Source of the DNA: Polyangiaceae bacterium
Lineage (GTDB): Bacteria > Myxococcota_A > Polyangia > Polyangiales > Polyangiaceae
Direction of reading: 5' to 3'
Length of the DNA: 64,000 nucleotides
Assembly: GCA_025937835.1 (NCBI GenBank)
Contig: JAICQO010000007.1
Coordinates: forward strand, 62,001-126,000
Positions 43,252 through 51,831 of the stretch are shown here, piece by piece. The position numbers and the translations under genes were made by a program. The notes beneath the pieces are model-generated. The model did not search any database. It was not told the origin of the DNA and saw only the letters and a program-made list of their open reading frames with translations. Numbering within the stretch: the stretch's first letter is position 1; every line of letters begins with the position of its first letter.

Positions 43252-44046
43252 GTGGCCGCGGAACCTGGAGGATCTCGGCGCTCGGGTGCGCGCTGGCTCG
43301 CCGCTTGGATATGCGCGGCGAGCACGGCGTGTAGCGTGCCGATCGCGCAAAACCTGGACGAGGCGGACGCCAATCAAGCGGTGGTCGTGCTCGAGCGAGC
43401 CAGCGTCGGCGCGACGAAAGAGCGCGACCCGGAGCGCGAAGGGCGCTTCCAGGTCAGCGTCTCACGGCAGGAGTCATCGACGGCGATCGCCCTGCTCGCC
43501 CGCGAGAACCTGCCGCCGCGCTCGAGCCCCGGCGTGCTCGAGGCGCTCGGAGAGTCGTCGGTCGTGCCGAGCCGCCTCGCCGAGCACGCGAAGTGGAGCG
43601 CCGGCATCGCGGGCGATCTCGAGCGCTCGCTGCGCGGCATCGATGGCGTGTTGTCGGCTCGCGTGCACCTCGGCGTGCCGGCCGAGGACCGGCTGGATCT
43701 CGACGAATCCGCGCCCAAGCCGACCGCGGCGGTGTTGCTCCGCTACCGCGGCGCGGCGCCGCCCGTCGCCTCCGCCGAGGTGCAACGGCTCGTGGGCGGA
43801 GCCGTGCCCGGCCTCGCTCCGGAGCAGGTGAACGTGGTGCAGGTGTCGAGCGCCTGGCCCGGTTCGCCCGAGTCGAGCCTGATGCAGCTCGGCCCGATCA
43901 GCCTGACGCGCGGCTCGGCCGGCGCGTTCCGCTGGATCGTCGCGGCCGTCGCGCTTTTGGCGCTCGGCCTGCTCGGGGGGCTGATCGCCTTGTGGGCGCG
44001 GCTACGCCGGGCCGAGGCCGCGCTGTCGAAGAGCCGCGTTGATTGA
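43252..44046 (+). CDS. sctJ: Orphan type III secretion ring lipoprotein (SctJ/YscJ-like)
   Basis: The 264-residue protein has a lipobox ending at Cys27 (ASTAC), then YscJ/FliF-type sequence: LDEADANQAVVVLERASVGA, LERSLRGIDGVLSARVHLGV and LVGGAVPGLAPEQVNVVQV, and a C-terminal transmembrane helix (RWIVAAVALLALGLLGGLI). SctJ forms the inner-membrane ring of the injectisome. No other type III genes lie in the window. The stop overlaps the TTG start of an Mla-type ATPase by 8 bp, so the two are translationally linked. Confidence 0.85.
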   Translation: MAAEPGGSRRSGARWLAAWICAASTACSVPIAQNLDEADANQAVVVLERASVGATKERDPEREGRFQVSVSRQESSTAIALLARENLPPRSSPGVLEALGESSVVPSRLAEHAKWSAGIAGDLERSLRGIDGVLSARVHLGVPAEDRLDLDESAPKPTAAVLLRYRGAAPPVASAEVQRLVGGAVPGLAPEQVNVVQVSSAWPGSPESSLMQLGPISLTRGSAGAFRWIVAAVALLALGLLGGLIALWARLRRAEAALSKSRVD

Positions 44047-44773
44047 GCTCGAGGGCGTCCACAAGAGCTTCGATCGCCCGGTGCTCGCCGGCGTTGACCT
44101 GGTCGTCCCGAAGGGTTGCCTGTACGCGCTGCTCGGACCGCCGGCAGCCGGAAAAAGCCTGATTTTGAAGCTCGTGAGCGGGCTCTTGCGCCCCGATCGC
44201 GGGCGGATCCGCGTCGCGGAGCGCGAGATCGAAGCGCTGACCGAGATCGAGCTCGCCGATTACCGCCGCGGCGTCGGCATGGTGTTCCAGAACAACGCGC
44301 TCTTCGATTTTCTGACCGTGCGCGAGAACGTGGCCTTCCCGCTGCGCCGCCTGTTCCAGCTGCCCGAGCGCGAGATCGAGCGCCGCGTGGCCGAGCGGCT
44401 CTCGCGGGTCGGGCTCGAAGGCCTCGAAGCGCGCTTGCCGTCCGAGCTGTCCGGCGGGCAGAAAAAACGCGTCGCGCTGGCGCGCGCCACGGTGTCCGGG
44501 GCGCCCGTCGTGCTCTACGACGAGCCCGCCGCGGGCCTCGATCCCGTGACCAGCCAGCGCATCTTCGAGCTCTTGCGCGCCGAGCACCAAGCCGCGGGGG
44601 CGACCGCGATCATGGTCTCGAGCGACGTCGATCGGCTGCTCAGCGTGGCCGACCGAGTGGGCATGCTGCACGACGGCCAGCTCGTCTTCGACGGCACCAA
44701 CGCCGAGGCGCGCGCTACGAGGGAGCCAGTGGTGAGGCAGTATCTCGACGGGGGGCTCGAAGGGCCGCTGTGA
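44039..44773 (+). CDS. Mla-type ABC ATPase 1 (keeps LSGGQ, switch His replaced by Ser)
   Basis: The 244-residue ATPase has Walker A GPPAAGKS, Q-loop MVFQNNALFDFLTVRENVAFP as in MlaF, signature LSGGQ (137-141) and Walker B VVLYDEPAAGLDP. At the switch the sequence is VSSDVDRLLSVAD where MlaF has VSHD, so the His is Ser195. It starts at TTG 44039, overlapping sctJ. It is separated from the other Mla genes by two minus-strand genes, but its defects complement those of ATPase 2 at 49062. A partnership is inference. Confidence 0.9.
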   Translation: MIELEGVHKSFDRPVLAGVDLVVPKGCLYALLGPPAAGKSLILKLVSGLLRPDRGRIRVAEREIEALTEIELADYRRGVGMVFQNNALFDFLTVRENVAFPLRRLFQLPEREIERRVAERLSRVGLEGLEARLPSELSGGQKKRVALARATVSGAPVVLYDEPAAGLDPVTSQRIFELLRAEHQAAGATAIMVSSDVDRLLSVADRVGMLHDGQLVFDGTNAEARATREPVVRQYLDGGLEGPL

Positions 44774-44848
44774 CGCTGCGCGCGTCGCACGGCGCAGCGC
44801 TCGTTCGCCACGACTTTTAGCGTCCTGGTGCAGTGATCGGGCAAGTGC

Positions 44849-46174
44849 CTAATCCTCGTCCAAGGGCGGCGGGATCGAATCGCCCGGTGGGCGCGGCCAG
44901 ATCCGAACTTTGACGACCCGGCGCTCGGTCGCTTCTTCCACTTCCAGGCGCGCGCCGCTCGGCGCGGTGAAGGAGTCGCCGACGCGGGGAACTCGGCCGG
45001 CCAGTGAGGTGATGAAGCCGCCGACGGTCGACCACTCTCCCGTGTCCGGCAGCTCGAAATCTGCCTTGCGGTTCAGGTCGCGGATCGTGGTGTCACCGGG
45101 AGCTGCCAGCGAGCCGTCCGACAGCTCCTTTAGAGGTTGAGCGCTCGGGCGGACCGTCTCGCTGAAGGTCTCTCCGAGCAGCTCTTCGGCCAGATCCTCG
45201 ACCGTGACGATGCCCGAGGTGCCGCCGTGCTCGTCGACCACGATCGCTAGCGGGATCCGCTTCTGGCGCATGTTCTGGAGCAGCGCCGAAGCGGGCATCG
45301 TCTCGGTCACGAAGTACGGAGGGCGTATCAGATCCTGCAGGACCACGAGCTGTCCGCTCCAGGCCAGCGCCAGCATGTCCTTGACGAGCACGTAGCCGGC
45401 AGTGTCGTCGAGGTCTTCGCGGTACACCGGGTAGCGCGAATATCCATGCTCGAGGGTGATCTCTTTCACCTCTTCGGCGGTCGAGTCGATCTGAATCGCG
45501 ACCACGCGCGTGCGCGGCACCATCACGTCCACCGCGGTGAGCTCGGAGAACTCGATCGCGCGCTCCGCCATCTCACTCGTGGTCGCGTCGAGCGAGCCCG
45601 CCTCCGCGGCCTCGTCGAGCAGCTGATAGAGCTCGCCCTTGGACACCCGGCTCTCGGAAAAGGTGGTTTTATCGCCGAACAGCCAGAGCACGGCGTTCGA
45701 GCAGCTCGTCAAAAACCAGACCAGGGGGCGCGCCACGGCCGACAGCACCATCAGCGGGCGCGCCATGAACAGCGAGTAACCCTCGGCGTGGCGCAGCGCG
45801 AGGGACTTGGGTACGAGCTCGCCCGCGATCAACGACAGGAACGACAGACCGCTCACGATCAGTACCAAGCTGACGCTCTGCGCGTGCTCGCCGATCCACG
45901 GCACCTTGGCGAGTATCGGCGCGAAATGACTCGCGAAGCGCGCGCCGCCGAAGGCACCCGCCGTGGCTCCGAACACCGTGATCCCGATTTGCACGGTCGC
46001 AAAGAAGCGCTCGGGATGGGTGCGCAGCTCGTAAACGGCGCGCGCTCGCCGATCACGGCGGTCGACCAAGTGCTTGAGTCGCATCTTGTCGAATCCGACG
46101 ATCGCGATCTCCGCCCCTGCGAGCACGCCATTCGCGATGACGAGCCCGAACAGGATCGCGAGTTCCCAGAGCAT
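44849..46174 (-). CDS. HlyC/CorC (CNNM-type) membrane protein with CBS domains
   Basis: The 441-residue protein starts with a CNNM/DUF21 membrane domain of four helices (about 1-190), including [23 protein letters not shown]. It has a pair of CBS domains (about 205-330) containing [11 protein letters not shown] and [16 protein letters not shown], and a C-terminal transporter-associated domain (about 345-430). Such proteins take part in Mg2+/Co2+ efflux or homeostasis. ATG 46174 gives the normal N-terminal helix; a longer in-frame start adds unlikely sequence. Confidence 0.9.
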   Translation of the reverse strand: MLWELAILFGLVIANGVLAGAEIAIVGFDKMRLKHLVDRRDRRARAVYELRTHPERFFATVQIGITVFGATAGAFGGARFASHFAPILAKVPWIGEHAQSVSLVLIVSGLSFLSLIAGELVPKSLALRHAEGYSLFMARPLMVLSAVARPLVWFLTSCSNAVLWLFGDKTTFSESRVSKGELYQLLDEAAEAGSLDATTSEMAERAIEFSELTAVDVMVPRTRVVAIQIDSTAEEVKEITLEHGYSRYPVYREDLDDTAGYVLVKDMLALAWSGQLVVLQDLIRPPYFVTETMPASALLQNMRQKRIPLAIVVDEHGGTSGIVTVEDLAEELLGETFSETVRPSAQPLKELSDGSLAAPGDTTIRDLNRKADFELPDTGEWSTVGGFITSLAGRVPRVGDSFTAPSGARLEVEEATERRVVKVRIWPRPPGDSIPPPLDED

Positions 46175-46233
46175 GGACGCAGGATGTTGGGGGATCGGCG
46201 CCCGCAAGCCAAGCGAACGCTTATTCCCGCAAT

Positions 46234-47343
46234 TCAGCCGCTTTTGGCGCGCCGGCCGCCCTGCCGGAGCTCGTTCTGCACACGCTGGAAACCCTCAGTG
46301 TCGAGCGGCAAGTCGATCGGCCCCTCGCGCAGGCTCGACCAGAGCACCGCATTCGCGAGCTCGACGGCGTTCCGAGCCTGATCCGCGGGGGCAAGCAGCC
46401 GCGCTTCCCCGCGGATCGCCTGGACGAAATTCCCCAGCACCGGCGCTGTCGTGCGCTCTTCCGGGGGGAACACCACGCGCTCGACCTCGGCTCGCGGCCG
46501 GCCGCTCGCCTCACGGCGGCGGAAATCCCTCACCGACTCCCGGGTGCGGTGGACGGTCGCGGTGTCGCCCTCGAGCACGAGTTGGCCGCGGTCGGCCGAG
46601 ATTTCGAGCCGGGAGCTGCCGGGGGCCTCACCCGTCGAAGCCACGAGCAGCGCAGTCATGCCCGACGCGAACTCGAAATGCGCCGTCATGTCGTCCTCCA
46701 CCTCGATCTCGTGGAAGCGCCCGAATCGGCAGATGCCGAACACGCGCCGCGGCATGCCGAACAGCCAGGAGAGCGTGTCGAACAGGTGCGGCGCCTGATT
46801 CACGAGCAGCCCGCCGCCCTCGCGAGCGAAGCTGCCCCGCCACGGGCTCTCGGCGTAGTAGGCCTCGGTGCGGAAAAAGTTCGTGGCTTGCCAGACCACG
46901 CGCTCGACGCGGCCGAGCTCACCGCGCCGCAGCAACGAAGCAATCCAGCGAAAACGCGGGTCGGCCCGGTGGTCATGCACGACGCCGAACAGCGGCCGCA
47001 ATGGCCCGAGCTCGGAGTAAGCCTGCAACGTCAGGTCACACCGGCCAGCCTCGACCCCGAGCGGCTTCTCGACCAGCACGTGCCGGCCTGACCGCAGCGC
47101 GAGCTCGGCCAGGGCGAGGTGCGACAGATGCGGGGTCGCGATCACGACCGCCTCGACTCCCGGCGCGACCACCAGCTCCTCCGCCGAGAGCGGGGGTGCG
47201 TCGAGGCCTTCGACGCGAGCGGGATCCAGGTCGGAAACCGCCGCCAGCCGCGCGCCTTCGACGGCGCCGCTCTGCAAGGCGCGCGCGTGTCGAGCCCCCG
47301 CATGGCCGATGCCAATCACGCCTACGCCGAGGGTTTTGCTCAC
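46234..47343 (-). CDS. Gfo/Idh/MocA-family oxidoreductase
   Basis: The 369-residue protein opens with LGVGVIGIGHAGARHARAL, a GxGxxG-type Rossmann fold, and has AVVIATPHLSHLALAELAL and HVLVEKPLGVEAG, the family signature with its EKP motif. The second domain has YYAESPWRG and LLVNQAPHLFDTLSWL. It is an NAD(P)-dependent sugar-type dehydrogenase of unknown substrate. GTG 47343 is taken as start because upstream in-frame sequence would overlap the mlaE promoter region and lacks family similarity. Confidence 0.88.
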   Translation of the reverse strand: MSKTLGVGVIGIGHAGARHARALQSGAVEGARLAAVSDLDPARVEGLDAPPLSAEELVVAPGVEAVVIATPHLSHLALAELALRSGRHVLVEKPLGVEAGRCDLTLQAYSELGPLRPLFGVVHDHRADPRFRWIASLLRRGELGRVERVVWQATNFFRTEAYYAESPWRGSFAREGGGLLVNQAPHLFDTLSWLFGMPRRVFGICRFGRFHEIEVEDDMTAHFEFASGMTALLVASTGEAPGSSRLEISADRGQLVLEGDTATVHRTRESVRDFRRREASGRPRAEVERVVFPPEERTTAPVLGNFVQAIRGEARLLAPADQARNAVELANAVLWSSLREGPIDLPLDTEGFQRVQNELRQGGRRAKSG

Positions 47344-47428
47344 GAGGGGCGCGAAACCTACACCGATTTTCCGAGCAAAGGTCGCAAAAAAGTTGAAAAG
47401 ACGGCCGGAGAGCGGGACACACGGGTCA

Positions 47429-48217
47429 GTGCCGGAAGCCGCCACCAGAGCACCGCTCGCCGCGCTCGGCCGGGCCGCGGCTTCCGTCGTGGGCCTGGTC
47501 GGTCAGATCGCCCTGCTCGGCCGGCAGATGCTGAGCTCGCTCCGGCGCGGCCAGCTCGACCGCACCGAGCTCGTCCGGCAGCTCTACAAGATGGGCTGGC
47601 AGAGCCTGCCCGTCGTCGCCGCCACGGCGCTCTTTACCGGCGGCATCATGGTGATCCAGGCCGCGCCGATCGTGCAGCGTTACGGGGCGCACGGCTTGCT
47701 CGGATGGGGCGCGGGCTTCGGTACGCTGCGCGAGATCGGCCCGCTGCTCACGGCGCTGATGATCTCCGGCCGCGTCGGCGCCAACAACACCGCCGAGCTC
47801 GGCACGATGGCGGTCACCGAGCAGATCGACGGTCTGCGCGCGCTCGCGATCGACCCCTTCGGTTACCTGGTCTTGCCGCGGTTTCTGGCGATCATCGCGT
47901 CGGCCTTCTTCGCCACCGTGGTCGCGGACGCGCTCGCGCTGGTGGGCGCGGCCTACGCCGGCTCGTGGCTGCTCGGCGTCGAGCCGGGACTGTTCTATTC
48001 CGGCCTCACGAGCGGCTTGCTCGGGTTTTCGGACGTGGCCCACGGCCTGATCAAGAGCGTGGTGTTCGGCGGGCTGATCGCGCTGTCCAGTTGCCACCAC
48101 GGCATCACCACGCAGGGCGGAGCACCGGGGGTGGGCCGGAGCGTGAACGCCACCGTCGTCACCAGCGCCGCGGCCATCTTCGGCGCGGATTACCTGCTCT
48201 CGTTCGTGATCCAATGA
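47429..48217 (+). CDS. Mla-type lipid ABC permease 1 (MlaE family)
   Basis: The 262-residue permease has the MlaE pattern: QSLPVVAATALFTGGIMVIQ, GTLREIGPLLTALMISGRVG, AELGTMAVTEQIDGLRALAIDP and a C-terminal KSVVFGGLIALSSCHHGITT. It moves phospholipids between the membranes with the ATPase and the MCE protein. It starts at GTG 47429 and overlaps permease 2 by 4 bp. Confidence 0.93.
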   Translation: MPEAATRAPLAALGRAAASVVGLVGQIALLGRQMLSSLRRGQLDRTELVRQLYKMGWQSLPVVAATALFTGGIMVIQAAPIVQRYGAHGLLGWGAGFGTLREIGPLLTALMISGRVGANNTAELGTMAVTEQIDGLRALAIDPFGYLVLPRFLAIIASAFFATVVADALALVGAAYAGSWLLGVEPGLFYSGLTSGLLGFSDVAHGLIKSVVFGGLIALSSCHHGITTQGGAPGVGRSVNATVVTSAAAIFGADYLLSFVIQ

Positions 48218-49065
48218 CGGACCCCGGCCCCGACGAGCCGCTCGAGCACGAGCCGAGCCTGCCTCCCCCGCCCCGGCGCGCAGAGCTCGGCCGGCTCGGC
48301 GAGGCCGCGATCGCCTCGATTTTGGCCGCGCGCGACACCTACGGCCTGTTCGTGCGCTCGCTCTATTACACCGTCCGCGGGCGGCGCGAGCCGGGAGCGG
48401 TGGTGCGGCAGATGTACGAGATCGGCAACCGCTCGCTGGTCTTCGTGTGCATCGTGATGGGCTTCATCGGGATGATCCTGGTTTACCAGGGAGGGTTACA
48501 GACCAAGCGCGTGGTGCCTGATCTGTCGCAGCTCGGAGCTACGTTCCTCGAGGTCCTGGTGCGCGATCTGGGCGCCTCGATTTGCGCGCTGATGCTGGCG
48601 ACGCGTGTCGGCGCCGGCATCGCCGCCGAGCTCGGCTCGATGGCGGTGACCGAGCAGCTCGACGCGCTCCGGCTGTGCGCGGCCGACCCCGTCGATTATC
48701 TGGTAAAACCGCGGTTTTTGGCGTCAGTCGTGATGGTGCTGGTGCTGACCGTGATCTCGAGCAGCGCGGCCTACGCGACCGGCATGTTCGGGGCTCAGCT
48801 GTTCTTCGGCATCAACCCCCGCACCTTCGTGAATTTCGCGCTCGTCGATGCGGTCGACGTCGCGACGGGCCTCACCAAGTGCATCGCCTACGGCGCAGCC
48901 ATCCCGTTGATCAGCGCCCAGGCCGGGTTCGCCGCGACGCGCGGCTCGGAGGGCGTCGGAACCGCGACCACGCATGCCGTCGTGCGCTCGTCGCTGGCCG
49001 TGATCGCGCTCGATTTTCTGATCAGCGGCGCGTTCTGGGTGGCGTTCGGGGACGGCTCCGAGTGA
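48214..49065 (+). CDS. Mla-type lipid ABC permease 2 (MlaE family)
   Basis: A second MlaE-type permease of 283 residues: MYEIGNRSLVFVCIVMGF, VLVRDLGASICALMLATRVG, AELGSMAVTEQLDALRLCAADP and LTKCIAYGAAIPLISAQAGF. A 40-residue Pro/Glu-rich N-terminal extension precedes the domain. It is clearly paralogous to the gene before it, so a heterodimeric permease is likely. It overlaps ATPase 2 by 4 bp. Confidence 0.93.
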   Translation: MTDPGPDEPLEHEPSLPPPPRRAELGRLGEAAIASILAARDTYGLFVRSLYYTVRGRREPGAVVRQMYEIGNRSLVFVCIVMGFIGMILVYQGGLQTKRVVPDLSQLGATFLEVLVRDLGASICALMLATRVGAGIAAELGSMAVTEQLDALRLCAADPVDYLVKPRFLASVVMVLVLTVISSSAAYATGMFGAQLFFGINPRTFVNFALVDAVDVATGLTKCIAYGAAIPLISAQAGFAATRGSEGVGTATTHAVVRSSLAVIALDFLISGAFWVAFGDGSE

Positions 49066-49805
49066 TCGCGTTTCGCGGTATTTCGAAGGCGTTCGGCGAG
49101 CGGCGGATCCTCGACGACGTGAGCTTCGAGGCCGAGCGCGGCGAGATCTTGTTCGTGATCGGCGCCTCGGGGGTGGGCAAGAGCGTGCTCATCAAACAAG
49201 TCGTCGGCTTCATTCGCCCGGACAGGGGCCGGATCCTGGTCGACGGCGAGGACGTGACCGACTTCGAAGAGCGCGACTTCGCGCGGATCCGCAAGCGCTG
49301 CGCGATGGTCTTCCAGCACGCCACCTTGTTCGACGCCATGACCTGCGTCGAAAACGTGGCGCTGCCGCTCGCCAAGCACCGCCGGCTCGACCAGAGGCAA
49401 GCGCTGTCGGAGGCCCGAGCGCTGCTCGCGCGGGTCCACGTCGAAGCCTTCGCCGAGCGTTACCCCGGCGAGCTCGGGGACGGCCTGCGCAAGCGCGTGG
49501 CGATCGCCCGCGCCCTTTCGCTCGAGCCCGAGGTGATCCTGTTCGACGAGCCCACCACCGGCCTCGACCCCGTCAACGCGCGCCGCGTGGACCGGCTGAT
49601 CGCCGAGCTCTCCGAGAAGGCCCGTGTCACGAGCCTCGTCGTGTCCCACGATTTGACGTCGATTTTCACGATCGCGCACCGAATCGTGATGCTGTACAAG
49701 GGTAAGGTGCGGTTGATCGGGAGCCCGGAAGACTTTCGCCAGAGCACCGACGCCGTGGTCCGCCAGTTCGTCCGCGGCGAAGCCCAGGGTCCTTTCGAGA
49801 CATGA
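49062..49805 (+). CDS. Mla-type ABC ATPase 2 (keeps switch His, degenerate signature)
   Basis: The 247-residue ATPase has Walker A GASGVGKS, Q-loop MVFQHATLFDAMTCVENVALP, Walker B VILFDEPTTGLDP and switch His196 (VVSHDLTSIF). The signature position reads LGDGL (138-142) where LSGGQ or LSGGM is expected, followed by RKRVAIARAL. It therefore mirrors PstB-like ATPase 2 in this window. The GTG start overlaps the preceding stop and the stop overlaps the MCE gene. Confidence 0.92.
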   Translation: MIAFRGISKAFGERRILDDVSFEAERGEILFVIGASGVGKSVLIKQVVGFIRPDRGRILVDGEDVTDFEERDFARIRKRCAMVFQHATLFDAMTCVENVALPLAKHRRLDQRQALSEARALLARVHVEAFAERYPGELGDGLRKRVAIARALSLEPEVILFDEPTTGLDPVNARRVDRLIAELSEKARVTSLVVSHDLTSIFTIAHRIVMLYKGKVRLIGSPEDFRQSTDAVVRQFVRGEAQGPFET

Positions 49806-50824
49806 GCCAGCGCTCCATCGAGGTCAAAGTCGGGGCGTTGATCCTGGTGGCGCTCGGGTTGCTCGGCGCGTTCGTGGTGGTGATGGGCGGGCTCAGCTTC
49901 GAGCCGGCCATGACGGTCAACGTGAGCTTTCAGAACCCGGGCGGCCTGCAAACGGGCGCACCCGTGCGTATCTCGGGGGTCAAGGTCGGGCGCGTCTCCG
50001 CGATCGAGTTCCGCGGCGGCAAGCTCGATCCGGCGACGGGCAAGCCCGAGCCGGTGATCCGCGCGGTGGCCGAGATCGAAAAGCGCTACAGCGACGCGAT
50101 CCGCCAGGATTCTCGCTGGTTCGTCACGAGCCAGGGCGTGCTCGGCGAGATGTTCCTGGCGATCGAGCCGGGGCCGCCCGACCGGCCTCCGCTCGCTGAC
50201 GGCGCCGTGGTCCAGGGCATCAGCCCTCCCCGGCTCGATCTGCTGCTGGCCGAGAGCTACGAGCTCCTTCACCGCGCGTACGTGGGGATCACCAACAACG
50301 AGCAGAAGATCCAGGAGACCTTCGACGGCCTGCACCGAACGCTGCGCGCGAGCGGCAATTTCTTCGAGCGCAACGAGCCCAAGCTGAACGGCATGATCGA
50401 CGACCTGTCGGCGCTCGGCGGGGAGACGCGCGACACGTTGAAGGCGGCCCGCGAACGCTACGTGGACGGCCCGCAAGTGCAGCGGATCCTGAACGACATC
50501 GAGCGCACGGCGCAGTCCACGAGTCAGACGCTCCCGCCGCTGCTCGAAGACAGCCGCAAATTCGTGACCGATGCGCAGCGCTTGACGGCGGCGCTCGCGA
50601 GCGAAGGCCAAATCGAGCGCTACAAGGCGATCACCAAGGACGTGGCCGACGCCGCGGGCGTCGCGAAATCCGCTGCAAACGACGCCAAAGCCGTCGTCAG
50701 CCAGGTCCGGCAGGGCAAGGGCACGCTCGGCGCTCTGGCCATGGACGAGGCCGTCTACGACGACCTTCAGGAACTACTGCGCGACCTCAAACACAACCCC
50801 TGGAAGTTCTTCTGGCGCCAGTAG
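49802..50824 (+). CDS. MlaD/MCE-domain lipid transport protein
   Basis: The 340-residue protein has an N-terminal transmembrane helix (VGALILVALGLLGAFVVVMG), an MCE domain (about 38-130) beginning VNVSFQNPGGLQTGAPVRISG, and a long C-terminal helical region (about 150-330). It forms the periplasmic lipid-binding ring or needle of an Mla-type transporter. The long helical region is longer than in E. coli MlaD and resembles other extended MCE proteins. It ends 8 bp before a convergent gene. Confidence 0.93.
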   Translation: MSQRSIEVKVGALILVALGLLGAFVVVMGGLSFEPAMTVNVSFQNPGGLQTGAPVRISGVKVGRVSAIEFRGGKLDPATGKPEPVIRAVAEIEKRYSDAIRQDSRWFVTSQGVLGEMFLAIEPGPPDRPPLADGAVVQGISPPRLDLLLAESYELLHRAYVGITNNEQKIQETFDGLHRTLRASGNFFERNEPKLNGMIDDLSALGGETRDTLKAARERYVDGPQVQRILNDIERTAQSTSQTLPPLLEDSRKFVTDAQRLTAALASEGQIERYKAITKDVADAAGVAKSAANDAKAVVSQVRQGKGTLGALAMDEAVYDDLQELLRDLKHNPWKFFWRQ

Positions 50825-50832
50825 CGCGCGGA

Positions 50833-51288
50833 TCAACCGCTCGCGCCAGCCTCGGCCGGGGCGCCTCCCGCCGGTTCCTCCGAGGAGCCGCTACCACCGG
50901 TGCTACTCGGTGCGCCCGCGCTGGACGCTCCCGCACTGCTCGGGGTGCCGCCGCTCGGGGAGCTACCGCCCGCGGCGGGCTCGGTGCCGCCGGCTCCGAC
51001 GACACCACCCGCGTCGCCGCCGCCTGCGGTCGTGCCGCCGTTGGCTGCGCCGCCGGCAGCCGCTCCACCGCTGGGCTCGGCGGCAGGCATCTCCGGCATG
51101 TAGGTCGAGACGAGCTCGGTCACGTTGCCGGTGCAGGTGCGCTCCCCGCTGCCGACGGCCGCGCAGACCAGCCCGAACGCGCACTCGTCGTCTCGAAAGC
51201 AGGTCGCGCCCTGGCTACCTTGCTCCTGCGGGCCGCCACAGGCCGCCGTCGCGAGAAGTAGCGCCGTCCCGAGCGCCAATTTTCCCAT
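50833..51288 (-). CDS. Lipoprotein with Cys-rich head and Gly/Ser/Ala-rich tail
   Basis: The 151-residue product has a lipobox (LATAAC), a short domain with four Cys (ATCFRDDECAFGLVCAAVGS and then RTCTG), and a low-complexity Gly/Ala/Ser/Thr tail of about 80 residues. The four-Cys spacing suggests a small disulfide-stabilised domain. It is convergent with the Mla operon. Tails of this composition recur in this window (26697, 56708). Confidence 0.7.
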   Translation of the reverse strand: MGKLALGTALLLATAACGGPQEQGSQGATCFRDDECAFGLVCAAVGSGERTCTGNVTELVSTYMPEMPAAEPSGGAAAGGAANGGTTAGGGDAGGVVGAGGTEPAAGGSSPSGGTPSSAGASSAGAPSSTGGSGSSEEPAGGAPAEAGASG

Positions 51289-51407
51289 GCCCCGAAACGC
51301 TACGTGATCCACCCTGTGCGTCAAGCGCCGCTCAACCTGAAATCAGGGAGGTTTCTGGTGATCACCACTTTTTGTGGGCGCGTGTGGGATCGGCAGCTAA
51401 CGGGTGC

Positions 51408-51629
51408 TCAGGCCGGCTCGAGTCGAAGAAGTACTTCTCCCTCCTCGACCGCGGCTCCAGGTTTCACCAAAATAGCGCTCACGGTTCCGCCCTCGGGGGC
51501 TTCCACCGGCATTTCCATTTTCATCGATTCGAGAATCACGAGCACCTGCTCGGACTCGACACGATCGCCCACCTCGACTTCCACCTTCCACACTGTCCCC
51601 GTGATGTGTGCACAAACGTCGATCGACAT
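51408..51629 (-). CDS. Stand-alone biotinyl/lipoyl carrier protein (73 aa)
   Basis: The protein is a bare biotinyl-lipoyl domain: CAHITGTVWKVEVEVGDRV, then LVILESMKMEMPVEAPEGG with the target Lys in ESMKM, and AILVKPGAAVEEGEVLLRL. The MKM context fits biotinylation. It has no carboxylase domain, and no carboxylase gene is adjacent, so its partner enzyme must lie elsewhere. ATG 51629 is the start. Confidence 0.88.
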   Translation of the reverse strand: MSIDVCAHITGTVWKVEVEVGDRVESEQVLVILESMKMEMPVEAPEGGTVSAILVKPGAAVEEGEVLLRLEPA

Positions 51630-51831
51630 GGCGCACCATAACCTGTCGTCATTGCGTTCGGCCACGCGCAGCATCACCTGGCCCACTAGCCGATCCAAGC
51701 GTCGCTCCAATCCGCGTGTCGACCTTCCCGCCCGAGTGCCAGCCAACTCGTCTTGACTCCCACAATCCGCGAATGGTACCCGCGTGAAGCGCGGCGCGTC
51801 TGTCCACGCCTCCCCCTCAGGAACCCCAAAA

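Noticed and set aside
51356-51367. TGGTGATCACCA palindrome followed by T-rich DNA
   Set aside because: Its orientation does not fit the end of any plus-strand gene, and the palindrome alone is too short to assign.
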